NCBI GenBank assembly: GCA_013400155.1
Contig: VXBM01001605.1
Span: 62,001-126,000, forward strand
Source of the DNA: Helopsaltes ochotensis
Taxonomy: Eukaryota; Chordata; Aves; Passeriformes; Locustellidae
Length of the DNA stretch: 64,000 nucleotides
Direction of reading: 5' to 3'
Made by a program: the position numbers and the translations under genes
Shown: one piece after another, positions 34,701 through 47,384 of the stretch
Position numbering within the stretch: the stretch's first letter is position 1
How the letters are laid out: every line of letters starts with the position of its first letter
Notes under the pieces: generated by a model
Database searches by the model: none
Seen by the model: only the letters and a program-made list of their open reading frames with translations
What the model was told of the DNA's origin: nothing

Positions 34701-35870
34701 ATATTAATACAAATTTTGTCATTCATAAATGACCAGTGCCCTTCTGAACATTTCATTCACCAAAACCAAGAACCACAGGTGTGCATGCAACTCTCCTCTG
34801 GAAAAGGGAGCAGAAGAGAAGGAAAGCATGTGCAGAAGGAAATAAAAGAAAAACAAACCACATCACTTTGCTTACAGTTCTTCAAAGTGTTCAGACTGGA
34901 AAACTTACCCGCAGGTGTGTGACATGCTGCCTTCTGGGATATTGGTTCCCTGACTGTTCAGACTGGGGGTTTGCTGAAATTCCCCATGATGCCCACACAG
35001 CTTGCAGACCACCTCACATTGAGTCTCATTCCTGTGAATGGATCATCCTGTAGCTTGTATGAAACCAGATTCCCCTGATTCTAAAAGGGCTCCTTGATTC
35101 TCCACTCTGGGGGCACATATCTGAACAGCTACATGCCCATCATTCTCCCAGTTATCTGTGGGCAAACTGGAGTGTGACAGTAGAGAAGAGAATGTCAGCT
35201 TCAGGCTTGAAGTGTTATCTACACTATTTACTACAAGTAAATCACAGTGCATTTGTAAATATCTGTGTTTACGCATTTATTAAGTCTTGTTAGTGCTTAT
35301 GTGGCAGGGAAAGAAGTACAGTTCCTTAGAAATTCCTGAAAAGAAACCAAAACCAGTATTTCCCAGTCTTCTGTCCAGGAACCACTAGTCCCCCACACAG
35401 TGTTAGATGCAGTGTCAAGCTATAAAAAAGCATAGACTGTTTGTGTTTATATGTTTTAATATTTAAATCTATGTGCATTTGATGTTTCAGATTGAGGAGC
35501 AAGATATGAATAAACTCCTCTTTGTCAGAAATAAAGAGCAACGTATGTGATATCACAAAAAGACAACAAGGAAGTATGATGGCTGGGCAACAGCCTTGGA
35601 AATCAAAGTTAGATTAAATACTAACTCAGTCATGTTCTTTTAGTCATTAATCTCAAATGATACTCTCAGGCCTGTATAAGGCTGAGAAGACTTGATTTCT
35701 GTCCCTAAGACCACGTAACCAAATGGACCAAGGGAAGCATAAAGATGTAACTATCAGAGAAAAACTAGCAGCTTTTAAACCCCTTTAAGTTCTTTTTAAA
35801 TTTTCTCAGAACAATGGTCTTGTGTTTTGGGGCTACAAACAACTTTCTGAAGATTAAATTCGAGGAAGTT
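31708..35870. other. Non-coding AT-rich DNA
   Basis: No gene or transposon recognised. The interval 32603-34422 carries no frame of 60 or more codons on either strand, and is AT-rich and non-repetitive. It may include conserved non-coding sequence, but nothing in it is decisive. Confidence 0.55.
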
Positions 35871-36112
35871 GAGAGAGAAGAGAAGAGAAGAGAAGAGAAG
35901 AGAAGAGAAGAGAAGAGAAGAGAAGANNNNNNNNNNNNNNNNNNNNNNNNNNNNNNNNNNNNNNNNNNNNNNNNNNNNNNNNNNNNNNNNNNNNNNNNNN
36001 NNNNNNNNNNNNNNNNNNAGAGAAGAGAAGAGAAGAGAAGAGAAGAGAAGAGAAGAGAAGAGAAGAGAAGAGAAGAGAAGAGAAGAGAAGAGAAGAGAAG
36101 AGAAGAGAAGAG
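35871..36112. repeat. AGAAG pentanucleotide satellite with assembly gap
   Basis: Uninterrupted AGAAG units run from about 35876 to 35926 and from 36019 to about 36112. Between them are 92 Ns (35927-36018), so the true array length is unknown. The plus strand is all purine and the minus strand all pyrimidine. The repeat alone produces long meaningless frames on both strands, because five-base units give EKRRE-like or SLLFS-like repeats in any frame. These are not genes. Confidence 0.97.
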
Positions 36113-37825
36113 ATCTATTATGTTTGGGCAGTATCCCAGGAATATGTGGAGGAGGACACTCATCTCAGAATACACTTCAGGCACAGCCCCTAAATCTCAG
36201 TAAATTGTATCTGGGTTCTTATTTTTCTCAGTTGTAAAATAGGCTTAATTTTAAAGCATGACAAAAGGTCATTCATCATGTGCCAAAAAGCTCTTAGTTA
36301 TTGCATTGCAATAAGAGAGTATGTGCAGAGCTATTGGGATAGATGATTTTATTGGTGTGCATTTTTTGCATTTTGTAAAGACATAAACCTTCAGTAGAAT
36401 CTGGAGCAAGAATTTTTTTCCAATCTAGTCAAGAGGGTGGCTATGCTTATTTCCCAGGGGCTTGAGGATTACACATCTGTAAAGGATACTACCATTCTCC
36501 AGACTCTTCTCCTCAGTACATTCCTTCAGTTTAACTTCCCTTCAGCACCTGCTGTAACAGCACTCAGAACTAGTCTTGAGGGAGAATATCTGTGTAAGAT
36601 GATGATTTCCCATATAAATATGTGGGAGCCATTCTGATTCATATAGTGCTTTCTATTTACACTTACTGGCAGTAAGAAAACCTGTGAATTGGTGACTTTA
36701 TTTCATCAAACTTCATCCCAATGGAAGACTTTAATGTAACATTTTACATGTAAATCCTTTTCAGACCATCTCTGTTGTGTGGTCCATAGGGCCACAAATA
36801 TCACAACAAGCCCTTCCAGCTTCAAGACTGATGAATCTCATCTAACACTCCTAAAATCCCTCAGCTGTTTTGAGATGATTTTATTAGTCTTTCAGTATTT
36901 ACCCATCTCTCAGAAACACGCAGGACTTCTTGTTTACTCTCTGAACAAATCCAGAAACATTGGTATGTCAGAAGTAAAATCTTAGGTGAAAGCATGAGCC
37001 ACGAACTTTTCCTTTAGGCTAGAATTTTAATTTATTATTGCCTCTTTCTGATAGCTTGGCATCCTCATTGTTCAGAGGCTATGAAAAAATAGTCAGAAAT
37101 AATTCCAAAAATTATCACCTACTAATATCTCAAATCAAAATTTTACTATAGTACATTCTGGGAATTAGGCCAGCTAACAAAGCCTTTGCTTAATTCATCA
37201 TTTTATTACTCTGTCACTTAAGTGCCACTTAAGACTTTAAAATAGTTGTTGAGACTGGTAAATTTCTTGTACATGTGCATATCTATTACTCTTAGCTATC
37301 AGTACCAAGAATTTGACTCTCTCAGCTGTGGAGAACCTGACTGTTATGGGTGTCACCAATGAGCCAGTTCAGGTTTTCATGGTTTAGCTGCCTTTCTCTG
37401 TGGCCAGTAGGTAAAAGGAGAAAATTATTCAGATCCTTAATGATTCAGCTACTTCAGGACTAATTTTTTGCAATCTCATCCTCTGCAAGCAATTTTATTT
37501 TGCTCATCTGAGTAACATTGTCTGTATGCAAGGGAGTCCCACAAATTAGCTGCAATGAACTTTTCAAAGCAGCCATCAGATAAGAGGTATGAGTGACCAT
37601 TTTCACTTTCAAAAGGATGTGTGGTCCAGGCCAAGGGGTTTCACTTTGAATGCTGGGCTGTGGATGCCCTCTTTAGGAGTCCAACCTTACTACAGTTGTT
37701 TGTTGAGATAGACTGTAAGGGCAGGATTATTTTTTCCCAGTAGAGGTGTCTACAGATCAGATGCCTTTATCTAAGCTAGTGTTCTACACTCCCATAGTAC
37801 TCAACATTGAAAGGCCAGTTAGAAG
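36113..37825. other. Non-coding DNA, nothing recognised
   Basis: AT-rich, short frames only, no repeat family recognised. A plus-strand CR1 begins at its right edge. Confidence 0.55.
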
Positions 37826-38302
37826 AAGTGATTGTTGCACCCAAGTCAGCATTGGTGCTGCCTCAGTGTGAGTACTGCCTGCAGCTTTGGACTTGACAAC
37901 AGTAGGAGGATATAAAAATATTTTAATGTTTCCAAAGGAGAGGAAAAGGGTAGAAGAACTAGAGGGCTTGACTTACGAGGAGTGTCTGAGGATATTTGGT
38001 TTATTCAGCATGGAGGAGACTTAGGGGTGACCTAAGCCTGTGTCACGATGGGGAGCAGAGAGATGGCTGGCGATGGGACTTGAGAGAATGTCTTAAAGAT
38101 GCTCCAGGGGAAGTTCAAATTGGATATTTTTCACTGAGAGGGTGTTCACTTGAAGGGATGGTCATGGCCTCAAGCTTTTTAGTGTTTGAATAGCACTCCT
38201 TTATCTAAGATTTTACTTTTAGGTTGCCCTCTGTGGAGGGACTGTCCTTTGGACCATCCTTTGATTCTCTTCCAACTCAGGATACTCCATGATTTTGTAA
38301 CA
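37826..38302 (+). mobile_element. CR1 LINE, 3' portion, plus strand
   Basis: Starts in the end of the CR1 reverse-transcriptase ORF (CAGCATTGGTGCTGCCTCAG and GAGTACTGCCTGCAGCTTTG match the LYSALVRPHLEYCVQ-type region). It continues through GAGGGCTTGACTTACGAGGA and CAAATTGGATATTTTTCACT to the 3' end CCAACTCAGGATACTCCATG with a decayed octamer tail. Several internal deletions and many substitutions show an old, dead copy. A 65-codon frame inside it is a by-product. Confidence 0.92.
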
Positions 38303-38909
38303 CTATGGCTGGCACTTTTAATGTATGGTGAATTTCAGCCTAAAGTAAATAGTTGAAACAGGTTGTACTTCTGCCCAAGAATTGCATATTTCTCTGCAAT
38401 ATAGGGGAAAAGGAAGGTACCTTACATGTTTGTATAGCAGGTCTTCGAGTCCAATTAGAAATATATTCATAGAGAGTTACAGCTAGTGCAAGATATTTGA
38501 CTTCTTCCTTCAGTTCTCAGACTTTTTTTCTTTTTTCTCTGGAAGATCTCTTTTGCCTCTTTTGCTCTTCATCTTGACAGGAGAATATAACCTATATTGT
38601 CTAAAACCTATGTATAATTACATTTAAAATTAAATTCTAATTTCCTGTTCACCTCCCTTCCTGTTCATGTCTGGACTGTTATCTGAAAGATACCAGATAC
38701 CTGGTTTTCAGGTATTCTTAGATTAAAAGACAGAAGTTCAGTTTGATTTCCTGTTTGTTTCTTCTTTAAATTCATAGGCTGTAGCACTAATTATTGTGTG
38801 AACTCATTTATATTTTAGAAAAAGTAATGCTTCCCATATAGTTTGAAACATCCTCAGCCTCTTTCAGAGAACATTTTATATTTTATGGTAAATACCTATG
38901 AGGATGACA
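38303..38909. other. Non-coding DNA between two CR1 copies
   Basis: About 600 bp of AT-rich sequence with no recognisable gene or repeat, separating two plus-strand CR1 insertions. Confidence 0.55.
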
Positions 38910-39104
38910 GAGCACGTGAGCAGGTTTCCCAGACAGGTTTCCCACACAAGACACGTGCGGTCTTTTTCTCTGGAAATACTCAAACCTACCTGGACACAAT
39001 CCTGAGTGACATGCTCTAGACTATCCTGCTGGATGACCTTCAGTGGTACCTTTCTAATTTTGTGATTTTGTGATTTTGCGATTTTGTGATTTTGCGATTC
39101 TGTG
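38910..39104 (+). mobile_element. CR1 LINE 3' end with expanded octamer tail
   Basis: GAGCAGGTTTCCCAGA, CTGGAAATACTCAAACCTACC and TGGACACAATCCTGAGTGAC are CR1 3' region. The copy ends in six head-to-tail octamers at 39057-39104. An 11-bp duplication (CAGGTTTCCCA, at about 38920-38946) interrupts the body. The long, regular tail is unusual here, since other copies in the window keep only one to three octamers. Confidence 0.9.
39057..39104 (+). repeat. CR1 tail: six 8-bp repeats
   Basis: Six units: ATTTTGTG, ATTTTGTG, ATTTTGCG, ATTTTGTG, ATTTTGCG, ATTCTGTG. CR1 elements characteristically end in ATTCTRTG repeats, used by the reverse transcriptase to prime. The last unit keeps the canonical form. 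The alternation of GTG and GCG units suggests that a 16-bp pair has duplicated. Confidence 0.93.
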
Positions 39105-41329
39105 AGGGAATACAATTCCAAACACAATTTTCACAGCTCGCATTTTAAGTCACAGTTTAACTCCTATCTGATAGATTATTTTCAATGTTTATTAAAGGCA
39201 CCTTTAATGATTTTGCACTATGTCAAATCTTTATTCAATCTTTTTAAGTATTTGACAGAAATTCTTTCATCACTTGTAGTGACTTAAGAAGATAATCTCT
39301 TCCTGGCTTACATCTTTTTGTTTTACTTGACAGAATATTAGACTTAATTACTCTAAACACCATTTTGGAAAATAAAGATTGTTAAAGGGTAAATATGAAA
39401 GCTTGAGGGAACTTGTGGTAAATGTTTTTGCTCTTGCAATCTTCCAAGTGCAATATACTTCTATCAGAAGTTGTGGTTATGACTCTGCATCACTCCTGTA
39501 TTCTGCAAACACAGCACAGATGTACAGCACTGTGCTCTGAACAGGGTGATATAATTTCCTTCTTACACCATTTGCCTTTTTCATTATTTGATTGTAATGA
39601 AATTAAAGTTCCCTCCTTCAAAGTGTATAATTCACCCTTAAAAGATCATTTGGCCCAAAATTCGATAAGCAACATGCTGTCCAGGGAAGAGACATGCTTT
39701 ACTCTCTATGAGATACAGGTCTGTGTAAAAGCAAACTAGGTATTTTTGTGTTTATGCTTTCTGTTTCTCTCTCCTAAAAAAACCCCCAACTTTTTCAGCA
39801 GCACAGTTACATGAATAAAAGGGAAATCCTTGTTTAAATGCTGAAGGATGGAAGTTTTTAAAAAAATCAATAAGTTACATGTTAACTTGATACCAATACC
39901 ATTAGAACAGGTAGAAAGAATAGAATTTTAGTGGGCATATATAGTCTTAATTATGATCCTTTAGCAACTGACTGATGCAGTGACTGTGCAAAAACTATTT
40001 TGCTGCATATAGAGGTTTAAAATTAACACAACACAAAAAGAATTTATGTACTGTTGGATATTTTCCCTCATACTCTTTAATGACTGGTTCAATATTTATT
40101 TGAGAAAATATTGTTAATTTTTAAGACTGTTGCACATTAAAGAAAAATTTAATAGGGAGCCAGTTAAACGAGATACTCAGATATCAGCTCCTCCTTGATT
40201 GATCATGTTCACCTCTTTGGGACAAAGCTCCTCTTGCATGCTTTCTCTTACTTTTCCTACAAAGCCCTCAAGAATTTTCTTATTCCTTTGCTGAATCAGG
40301 CCCCCAGTCTGTCCTTTTCCCATCATATTCCCAAATTTGGGAGCATGCAATTTGTACATCAAATATAACATTTTGCATACAAAACCAGATCGTTGTAGGT
40401 ACTTTTACACCTCTGTGAGTTCTCTTTGAAACAGGAGAATGATTTCCAGGAGATTTTTTTTTCCTTGAGATAATTATTTCTAATAACTAGTGGCCTGAAG
40501 AATATGTAAGTCATCAACATCATCCACCCTGTTCTCTGAAAATTTCTTTCTGTTACTTGATACCTCTTGCTCCTGCTGTAGGAATCTTTCTCTGAGTTCC
40601 TCTCTCACTGATTCTTCTCCTCTTTGTCATTCCTTGTTCTGCAACTTCTTCTTTCTTGGGTCTTGGCCAGCTTGCTCCCCTATGATCTTCTGCTTTCTCT
40701 TTCATCCTCATCCCAGACTGACTCTGACTCTGTGACTGCAGATCCACTGACAGGTATTAAATATAGAGCAATGCAAATCAAACCCCCATGAGGAAAACCA
40801 GCTAATTATGTACTGACTCCCTTGCTGGTACCAAGACTCAGTTTCTCTCATCAATCATTCCCAGGACTCTCCTGATTATTAACTCCTGCTGTGTGTAGTG
40901 GCTCTCCTCCATGCCCTCTTCGCACACTCTTCCTTTAACCTCTTATTAATTTGCTGAAATCTTCCTTTTGAACATTGACAGATTCATGGATCCACCATTA
41001 TTTTGAGCCAAGATGCAGAAGTTCAGCTTGATTTACCCTCAGCCTTCTTTGGCCTGTTTTAAATCGACTGCTGCACTCTGCATTCTCTCCAGTTTCTCAC
41101 TTTGCTGTTAAATCTTCCAGTTGTTTGGAGATTTTCCCTTTTATTACAGTGTTTTGAACTTTCTTCTGCTTTTCAGGGCATTTGGTAAGCTTTTTTCCTC
41201 ATTGCCACATTTCTTCTGGTTTTGGCTAAGATGCAGTTTCATTCTGTTGCTTTGTCTGTTTATTTCCATCAGTCCAGGCTCCCCAGGACAGAAGTTTGTT
41301 TCTCTTGTCTAACAAGGGGTCAGACTCAC
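39105..41329. other. Non-coding DNA with a pyrimidine-rich stretch
   Basis: No gene recognised. About 40540-40740 is strongly pyrimidine-biased on the plus strand (CTTCTTCTTTCTTGGG-like runs), and its minus strand is open for 64 codons. The protein would be low-complexity and I do not accept it as a gene. Confidence 0.5.
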
Positions 41330-41740
41330 CTAGAGCACAGGTGTGAACCAAAAAGGCTCAGTTTGCACTAGGCCGAGTCAAAGGCAGCTGCTGATGGGAG
41401 CTCTCAGTAAATTTCCCCAAACACAGCAATATCCCAAGTATCCTAATATCCTAAAGGAGGGATCTGCAGCTGCAAGAAGCCTGTCAGTTCTCACCTCAGG
41501 CAGATGTACAGCCCTGGGGGATGCATGAAGGCTGTCCCAGGGCCAGTGACACCAGGGTTTCAGTGCCTGGAGATCCAGGGTGGGCACACTGTAATGTGTG
41601 CTGGTGCTCCACTGCAGACCTGCTGCAGGAGCCCTGGAGAATCCCACAGCCCCGTGGGGGTTTCCAGAGCTGCTCACCAAGGTGCAACACACGGGCCCAA
41701 TATCCAGTTTCCCTCAGACCAGTTTTGCATGTTCAGCAGT
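41330..41740. other. GC-richer block, unassigned
   Basis: Distinctly GC-richer than its surroundings, with several overlapping frames of 60-110 codons on both strands and no recognisable domain. It may be an old repeat, an unannotated exon or merely a local composition change. I see no LTR ends, CR1 sequence or splice pair to decide. Confidence 0.3.
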
Positions 41741-44700
41741 AAAAATAAAATCGACAGTTTCAGTAATGGCACGGCCTGGAATGAACTACCAGGGAAAGAA
41801 ACATCACGTTCTTTGTTTAGGAATGACATGGTCTAAGTTTTAACTACCTGGGAAACTGAGAAGTTGGGTTTTGTTTCCATCATAGGCAAAATGCTATTAT
41901 GCAAAACAATTACACAAGAGATAAATCACTTTTTGCGTGACTTTGATTGCCGCTCCAAGTGTCAGTCACTTCACTTCTACTGTGTGTATTACAAGGTTGC
42001 AGAGTTACTACATTTTCTCTCCAAGAGTTACTGAAGAACATTTGGTTTTCTATCTTTTCCACAATCTTCTTTTTTTGTCTTTGTTTAGTGCAAGAAGTAG
42101 ATATTGTGACATTGATGGACATTTATGGACCATTTATGGATGGATGACTGATGAATTCTGCTTGATATTATTAAACAGTTGCTAATATACAAATTGTGTT
42201 AATTGTGTAACAGTGTACAGTTTTTGACAAATTCTTTGTCAGAACAAGGGATAAGAATTAGGTCATTAAATCTTGAAAGTTAATAATGAAAAAAAATTAA
42301 AGAAAATAACCCTCCTGCTGAATTTTTTCTCATTAGTCATTAGATATGATTGTTACCTTTAAGCTCATTATTATCAAAGATAACCTCAAAGAAGATGAGA
42401 TTTGGGGAGGGAGTAGTCTGAGGGTAATTCACACAGCAATGAGTGAACACTTCTGTGGCAGGGACTTCAGCTTAGCTGCACTCAGGTTTAGCAGATTGTC
42501 AAGAATATTTACTATTTATCCCTGTGTATCCTGATCCTGGACAATACAAAAGGAACTTGAGACAGGAAAATTAGGTTTGGAATCTATTATTTTTGCTTAA
42601 ATCTGTATAAATTGAATGTGTCTGCAGCTGCCAAAGTTGGATTGTAGTGTATTAGTAGGACATATTCAAAGAGTAGAAGTATATAAAATCCAGAACAGGA
42701 TACAAGAGCCACTGAAACTGTATTTGTTAAAAAGCCCTGCCTTTATTTCAATACCACTGTTTCTTATTTTCTGCATTAGGATGGAAATAAGAACTGTCCA
42801 ATGTTGAAAAAAATCTTGACAGCTAGTTTTAATACAGTGTATGAAATGTGTATTTTCTTAATACATAAGTGCATTTCCTGGGATAAAAAGTGCTTATTTC
42901 CCAGTTACCAAATACTACATCTGTGTTGTATGAGGCCAAGCTACACAATGAGCTTAGTTACACTAACCTTGATCAATAAAATACAAATAAAACCATTTTT
43001 AAAGATTTGATACTTACATCATTAAAGTAAACAAAAAGCACAGAGGAAAATAAAATGGTGCAACGAGACAAAGGAAATAGAAGACAAGAGTGTAACACAC
43101 AAGGGCTATGCAAAAGCAGAACTAAGAGGAAAATTAAATAGCCCATGATTTCTCACTCTCTCTTCCCATCCCTTCATCTCCTTTTAAAAGCCAGGAACAA
43201 AATAATACGTCTTTCCTCCTACCTGATAGAAAGTCATTTTTCTTTCTTCTTTTTCTTTGTGAAAAACATTGAAGAACTAAGGAGAGAGATAAAGGAAAAC
43301 ATCATGACTCAAAACATTTACATCTTTTGTCATAAGAAGAGAAGAAAGCAACAGCATAATTGTGTGTATCTAAGATAAGCATTAAAATTTCTTCATTTAC
43401 TACACTTCTCAAGCTCTGCAGGAAGTTCTTGGGCTCAATGTTCAGGTTCTTGGGGGACTAAAAACCCAGAGTCATTCTGGTTGAAAAAAGCCTACAAACT
43501 GCAGCCTTATATGACTGTGTGCTGTTTGAACATTCCCTGCTGGGATTTTTTTCTTCGTTCTCATTTCACATGTATACATCACAAAAAAATGAGGATGTCA
43601 TTGGTTTTGGTTTCACTGGAAAGAGTTTTATTAGGGCTGCATGGCTTGCAGAAATTAGCCAAAAACCACAGGGAAGCTTACCAGAGAAACTAACCCATGT
43701 TAGATAATTAGCATGGGCCCACGGAAGCCTACAGAGAGATTGCTACTGACTACAGCTCCAAAAAACCCCCAGTGTGGATCAGAGTGGAAATTAATTAATC
43801 TGTGTTTTTCTTGGTTCATTTCTCATGCTCAGGCACAGCCTCCCATTGGTTTACAAGTTAGCTCTGGAAACTTCCCATCCCACTGTTGTTTTGGAAAGTT
43901 TTGGGTTTGCTGTGGAGTATTTAAGAACTTTGTGTCCTTGGGAATATCTTTTTCAAGTGACAGAGGCATGTCACAGAGTTGTGTCTCTTCAGAAGTCACT
44001 TGCACACAAAGTGAACCAGGATCATACATATAATCACACATCTAATCTCCATGAGCTTGTCTCATAGCAATGTACTAGATGACTGCTTTGAATGTGATCT
44101 AGGCTTTTTTTAACTAAAGCTTAAAAGTCTGAGACCAAAATATCTATCAAATAGTTTCTACAATTCCTATATTTGTCAGCTTTGATGCAGAATTATTTTT
44201 CATTATAACATGAACACATCAGCTATTTTTAAATAGGAAAAAAAAGAAAACCCCACATCAAGGTTATCAAAACAATCCTTTTCAGGAAGTTTGCACAATT
44301 TCACTTATGAAGTCAGTAGCCTTTATAGTTTAAAACTATGATCTTCCTAATGTCTTATGAATAGTAAACCTAGGAGGAAAATATGTCTATGAAAATTCTT
44401 GCAGAATTTAGATAACTATTAATAAAACATAATCTTCATTAAAATGAAAGCATTCAGATTTTATGTCATAGTAAAGACAAACTGGGAATATATAATTCAG
44501 CAATTATTGAAGCATTCAGTATTCCCCAAAAGAAATCCACTACATTGTTATAGACACTAAATAACATTTCAAAGTCATTTTAATTAGATTTTGTACTTAA
44601 CCTCTTCTGTGACCAGTTCTTTGTAAATCCCTTTTATTTCCTGCTACCATGCTGTGATACTGCTTTCTTACGAATGAGAGACTAAGTAAACCAGCTGTGC

Positions 44701-46167
44701 TGAATATGTGAGTGGTTTGGGAATAGTTTACTAAGAATTATGGATTTGTTAAAGGAAAGTGGTTTATACCTGTTCCAGTGTTTGAAGCAAGGATTTAAAA
44801 CCTTCCCTTTAACCAGGTTCTGCGACATCATGAACTTTCAGTCTATAGAAAATACATGGCTGATCCTAGGGTGAGGTGCTTTCAAAAATGTTCACTTACA
44901 TAATCTTTGTTCCTGGATTAATGCTTTATTCTATAAGGCTTATTTCCAAAGGTTTATGCTTGTATCTGAATTCTGCCATGTATCTGTTTCATCAAGAAAT
45001 TCCTAAATAACTCTGCAGAAATTCAGACATTAATTTCTGAATACACAGAGCACTATATTGGAGAGTTCTGCTTATCTTCTTGCTTACTACCATGGTGCTT
45101 TTTTCATGTGAATCCTAGATGCACGAAATTTCCTATTTTCTTCGCTCCTCTCACATCCATTCAAAGCATTCACCCCCACAACCCACAGCTTTCCCTGTGT
45201 TCTGCCAGTTTGGATAATCAGAAAAACACACTCCTGGATGCATCAAAGTAAAGTACTGCTGCTAAAATATATATGTACTATCTACCAGAAAATTTTCAGT
45301 CAAGCTATTACTGATGTTTACTCCCCTAAATTTTGCTTCTTCTGGACAAATGTATTGATTCCTACAAGTTTGAGGGCTATTATTTTTCATTTATTTATTT
45401 ATTAGAAGAACCACTTGAATTTAGTCTTTCATATTGGATGCCAGCTCAAAACTCTGATTCTGAAATTTGGTAGTAGTTCAGCATTAAGTTTTTTTTTTTT
45501 TTCAATTGCCTTAGTCCATGGTAATCTTATCATCTTTGATCAGTGATGGAAACAAAGGGATTTACAATGCACCCCAAGGCTAGCAGAGAAGGATTAATAA
45601 AATGGAAGATGCCTCACAGCAAACTCTTCACCAGCAGTTCCCTCTTAAAGACCTTCAGCTTCATGAGCCTGCATCATCAGGAGAGAGGTGCTTCACTGTC
45701 AAGGGAGGAGACTTCAAGATTTTTGAATAAAATCCAATTTCCACCTGGCTGCTAGAGAGAAGCCAAAGCTATCAAAAGCAGGCAGAGTCTAACAGAGTCA
45801 TAACATCCCTATATACCAAACAGGCTGCAAAATTCCAAGCTGTTCAGAGAACAATGCTGACTATCAGGTGCCTGGCACCAACCCAAGCCTGCAGTGAAAA
45901 CTGTGGACAATCATGTTAGGGAGAGCAGCAGTCACTTTGGAGCAGGAGCTTGCCAACCTTGGGTGGAGGTGGGCCATGGTTGCCGCTCATACCTGGAATT
46001 CTGCAGTACCCTGCCAGTGGTGGTTGCAGTCACCTTCCTGTCCTGAAAATGCTAGCTGTGCATTGTTCAGATTTTAGTTTGGATTCAGTTTAGCTGACTC
46101 TTGCTTAGTTCATCCAGGAAGGAGTAGTTCGCTCTACTACTGTAGGGCCAGTCAGTCAAGCAAGAGA
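41741..46167. other. Non-coding AT-rich DNA
   Basis: No gene or named repeat. The interval 44068-45542 has no frame of 60 or more codons and is AT-rich unique-looking sequence. Short frames elsewhere overlap each other on both strands. Confidence 0.55.
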
Positions 46168-46370
46168 ATTCTTTACAGTGGGGATGGTGAGGCACTGGCA
46201 CAGGTTGCCCAGAGAAGTTTTGAATGCCCCATCCCTGGCAGTGTTCAAGGCCAACTTGGATGGGACTTTGAGCAACCTGGTCTAGCAGATGTCCCTGCCC
46301 ATGGCAAGGGGGTTGGAACTATGTGATCTTTAAGGTCCCTTCCAACCCAAATTATTCTGTGATTCTGTGG
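46168..46370 (+). mobile_element. CR1 LINE 3' end, plus strand
   Basis: GGTGAGGCACTGGCACAGGT, GTTCAAGGCCAACTTGGATG, GCAACCTGGTCTAGCAGATG and TAAGGTCCCTTCCAACCCAA appear in CR1 order, ending in ATTATTCTGTGATTCTGTGG. Among the shorter copies it is the closest to the bird CR1 consensus as I remember it, so probably one of the younger insertions here. Confidence 0.95.
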
Positions 46371-47384
46371 TGATGGACATAGAGAGGCAGTTGATACCAG
46401 CAAAATTAACCCCCTGCAAACTGACTCTTCTCTAACCCTCTGAAGACAGGACCATAACAAAACCAGTCAAAGCAATGGACAAAACAGGTCATTGCATAAA
46501 AGAGATCCATGCGTCTTCATAGTTTGAAATATCTGAAATAATTTTTATTCAGTTCAAATTATCAAGACAAAAAACTCAACATTTCCTTCTTTCTTTACTG
46601 ACATTGGAAAAGAAGAAAATAACCTGCACATACTTTTGGAAATATGCTCACTGATACAGATCTGTTATGACTGAAATGAGTGTAAAGTCGGTTATTAAAC
46701 AAGTATCCCCAATCCCAAACTATTTCTTAGGGCATGATGTGCCTGAACCATGCAGTTTTGTTCAGTTTGGTTGGAAAGGGCCCTTAGGCTATGTCTATTT
46801 TAGTAAATTAAACATTCTAGTGAATTAATAGCTTTAGAAAATCTTCCAAAGAAGTCAAACAGATGATGTGGTTAAAGGGGTTACAGGAATTGTTCTTGTC
46901 TGGACCAAAGATCATTCCCTCAGACAACTCCCTGGCATCAAATGGGAAATTTTGCAAGTCATGGGCACTTCCTTATAGGCAGCTGCATCATAAGATTGGC
47001 CTATTTTGAAGGATGAGAGGGTTTAATAGCATGGACGCAGGCTACTGGGTGCTAGTTGGCTTCAGAGAAAGAACATTTTTGTGTTATTGTCTATGATAAG
47101 TAATGTCTTATAATTTTTTGGTCTTGAAAGCATCTAAGTTATTGAAATGCAGATGATCTGACAGGGTTTTGAGGTCTCCAACAGCTGAGATCTCTCCTTT
47201 TGTCTCTCTCCACCTGTGACAACAGGACTGCCAAGCTGTGACTTGTGCATTTCCCCACAAAATATCCAGTTCCTGGCCTCCTCATTTTATACCCAGGAGT
47301 GGATTCCAACTTGTGACAGTTCAGAAGCCCATTTTCCCCCTCACAAGTCCATAACTGAAAAACCTGATGTGTTGATTTCGTATC
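46371..47384. other. Non-coding DNA, nothing recognised
   Basis: No gene recognised. The right part (47139-47384) lies under a 97-codon minus-strand frame that continues the open series through the GC-rich block to its right. Confidence 0.5.

Noticed and set aside
35765..36237. Long frames on both strands over the AGAAG repeat
   Set aside because: They are translations of a pentanucleotide repeat and of Ns, so the residues have no meaning.
40553..40747. Lys/Arg/Gln-rich minus-strand frame
   Set aside because: Arises from a pyrimidine-biased stretch. The composition explains the residues.
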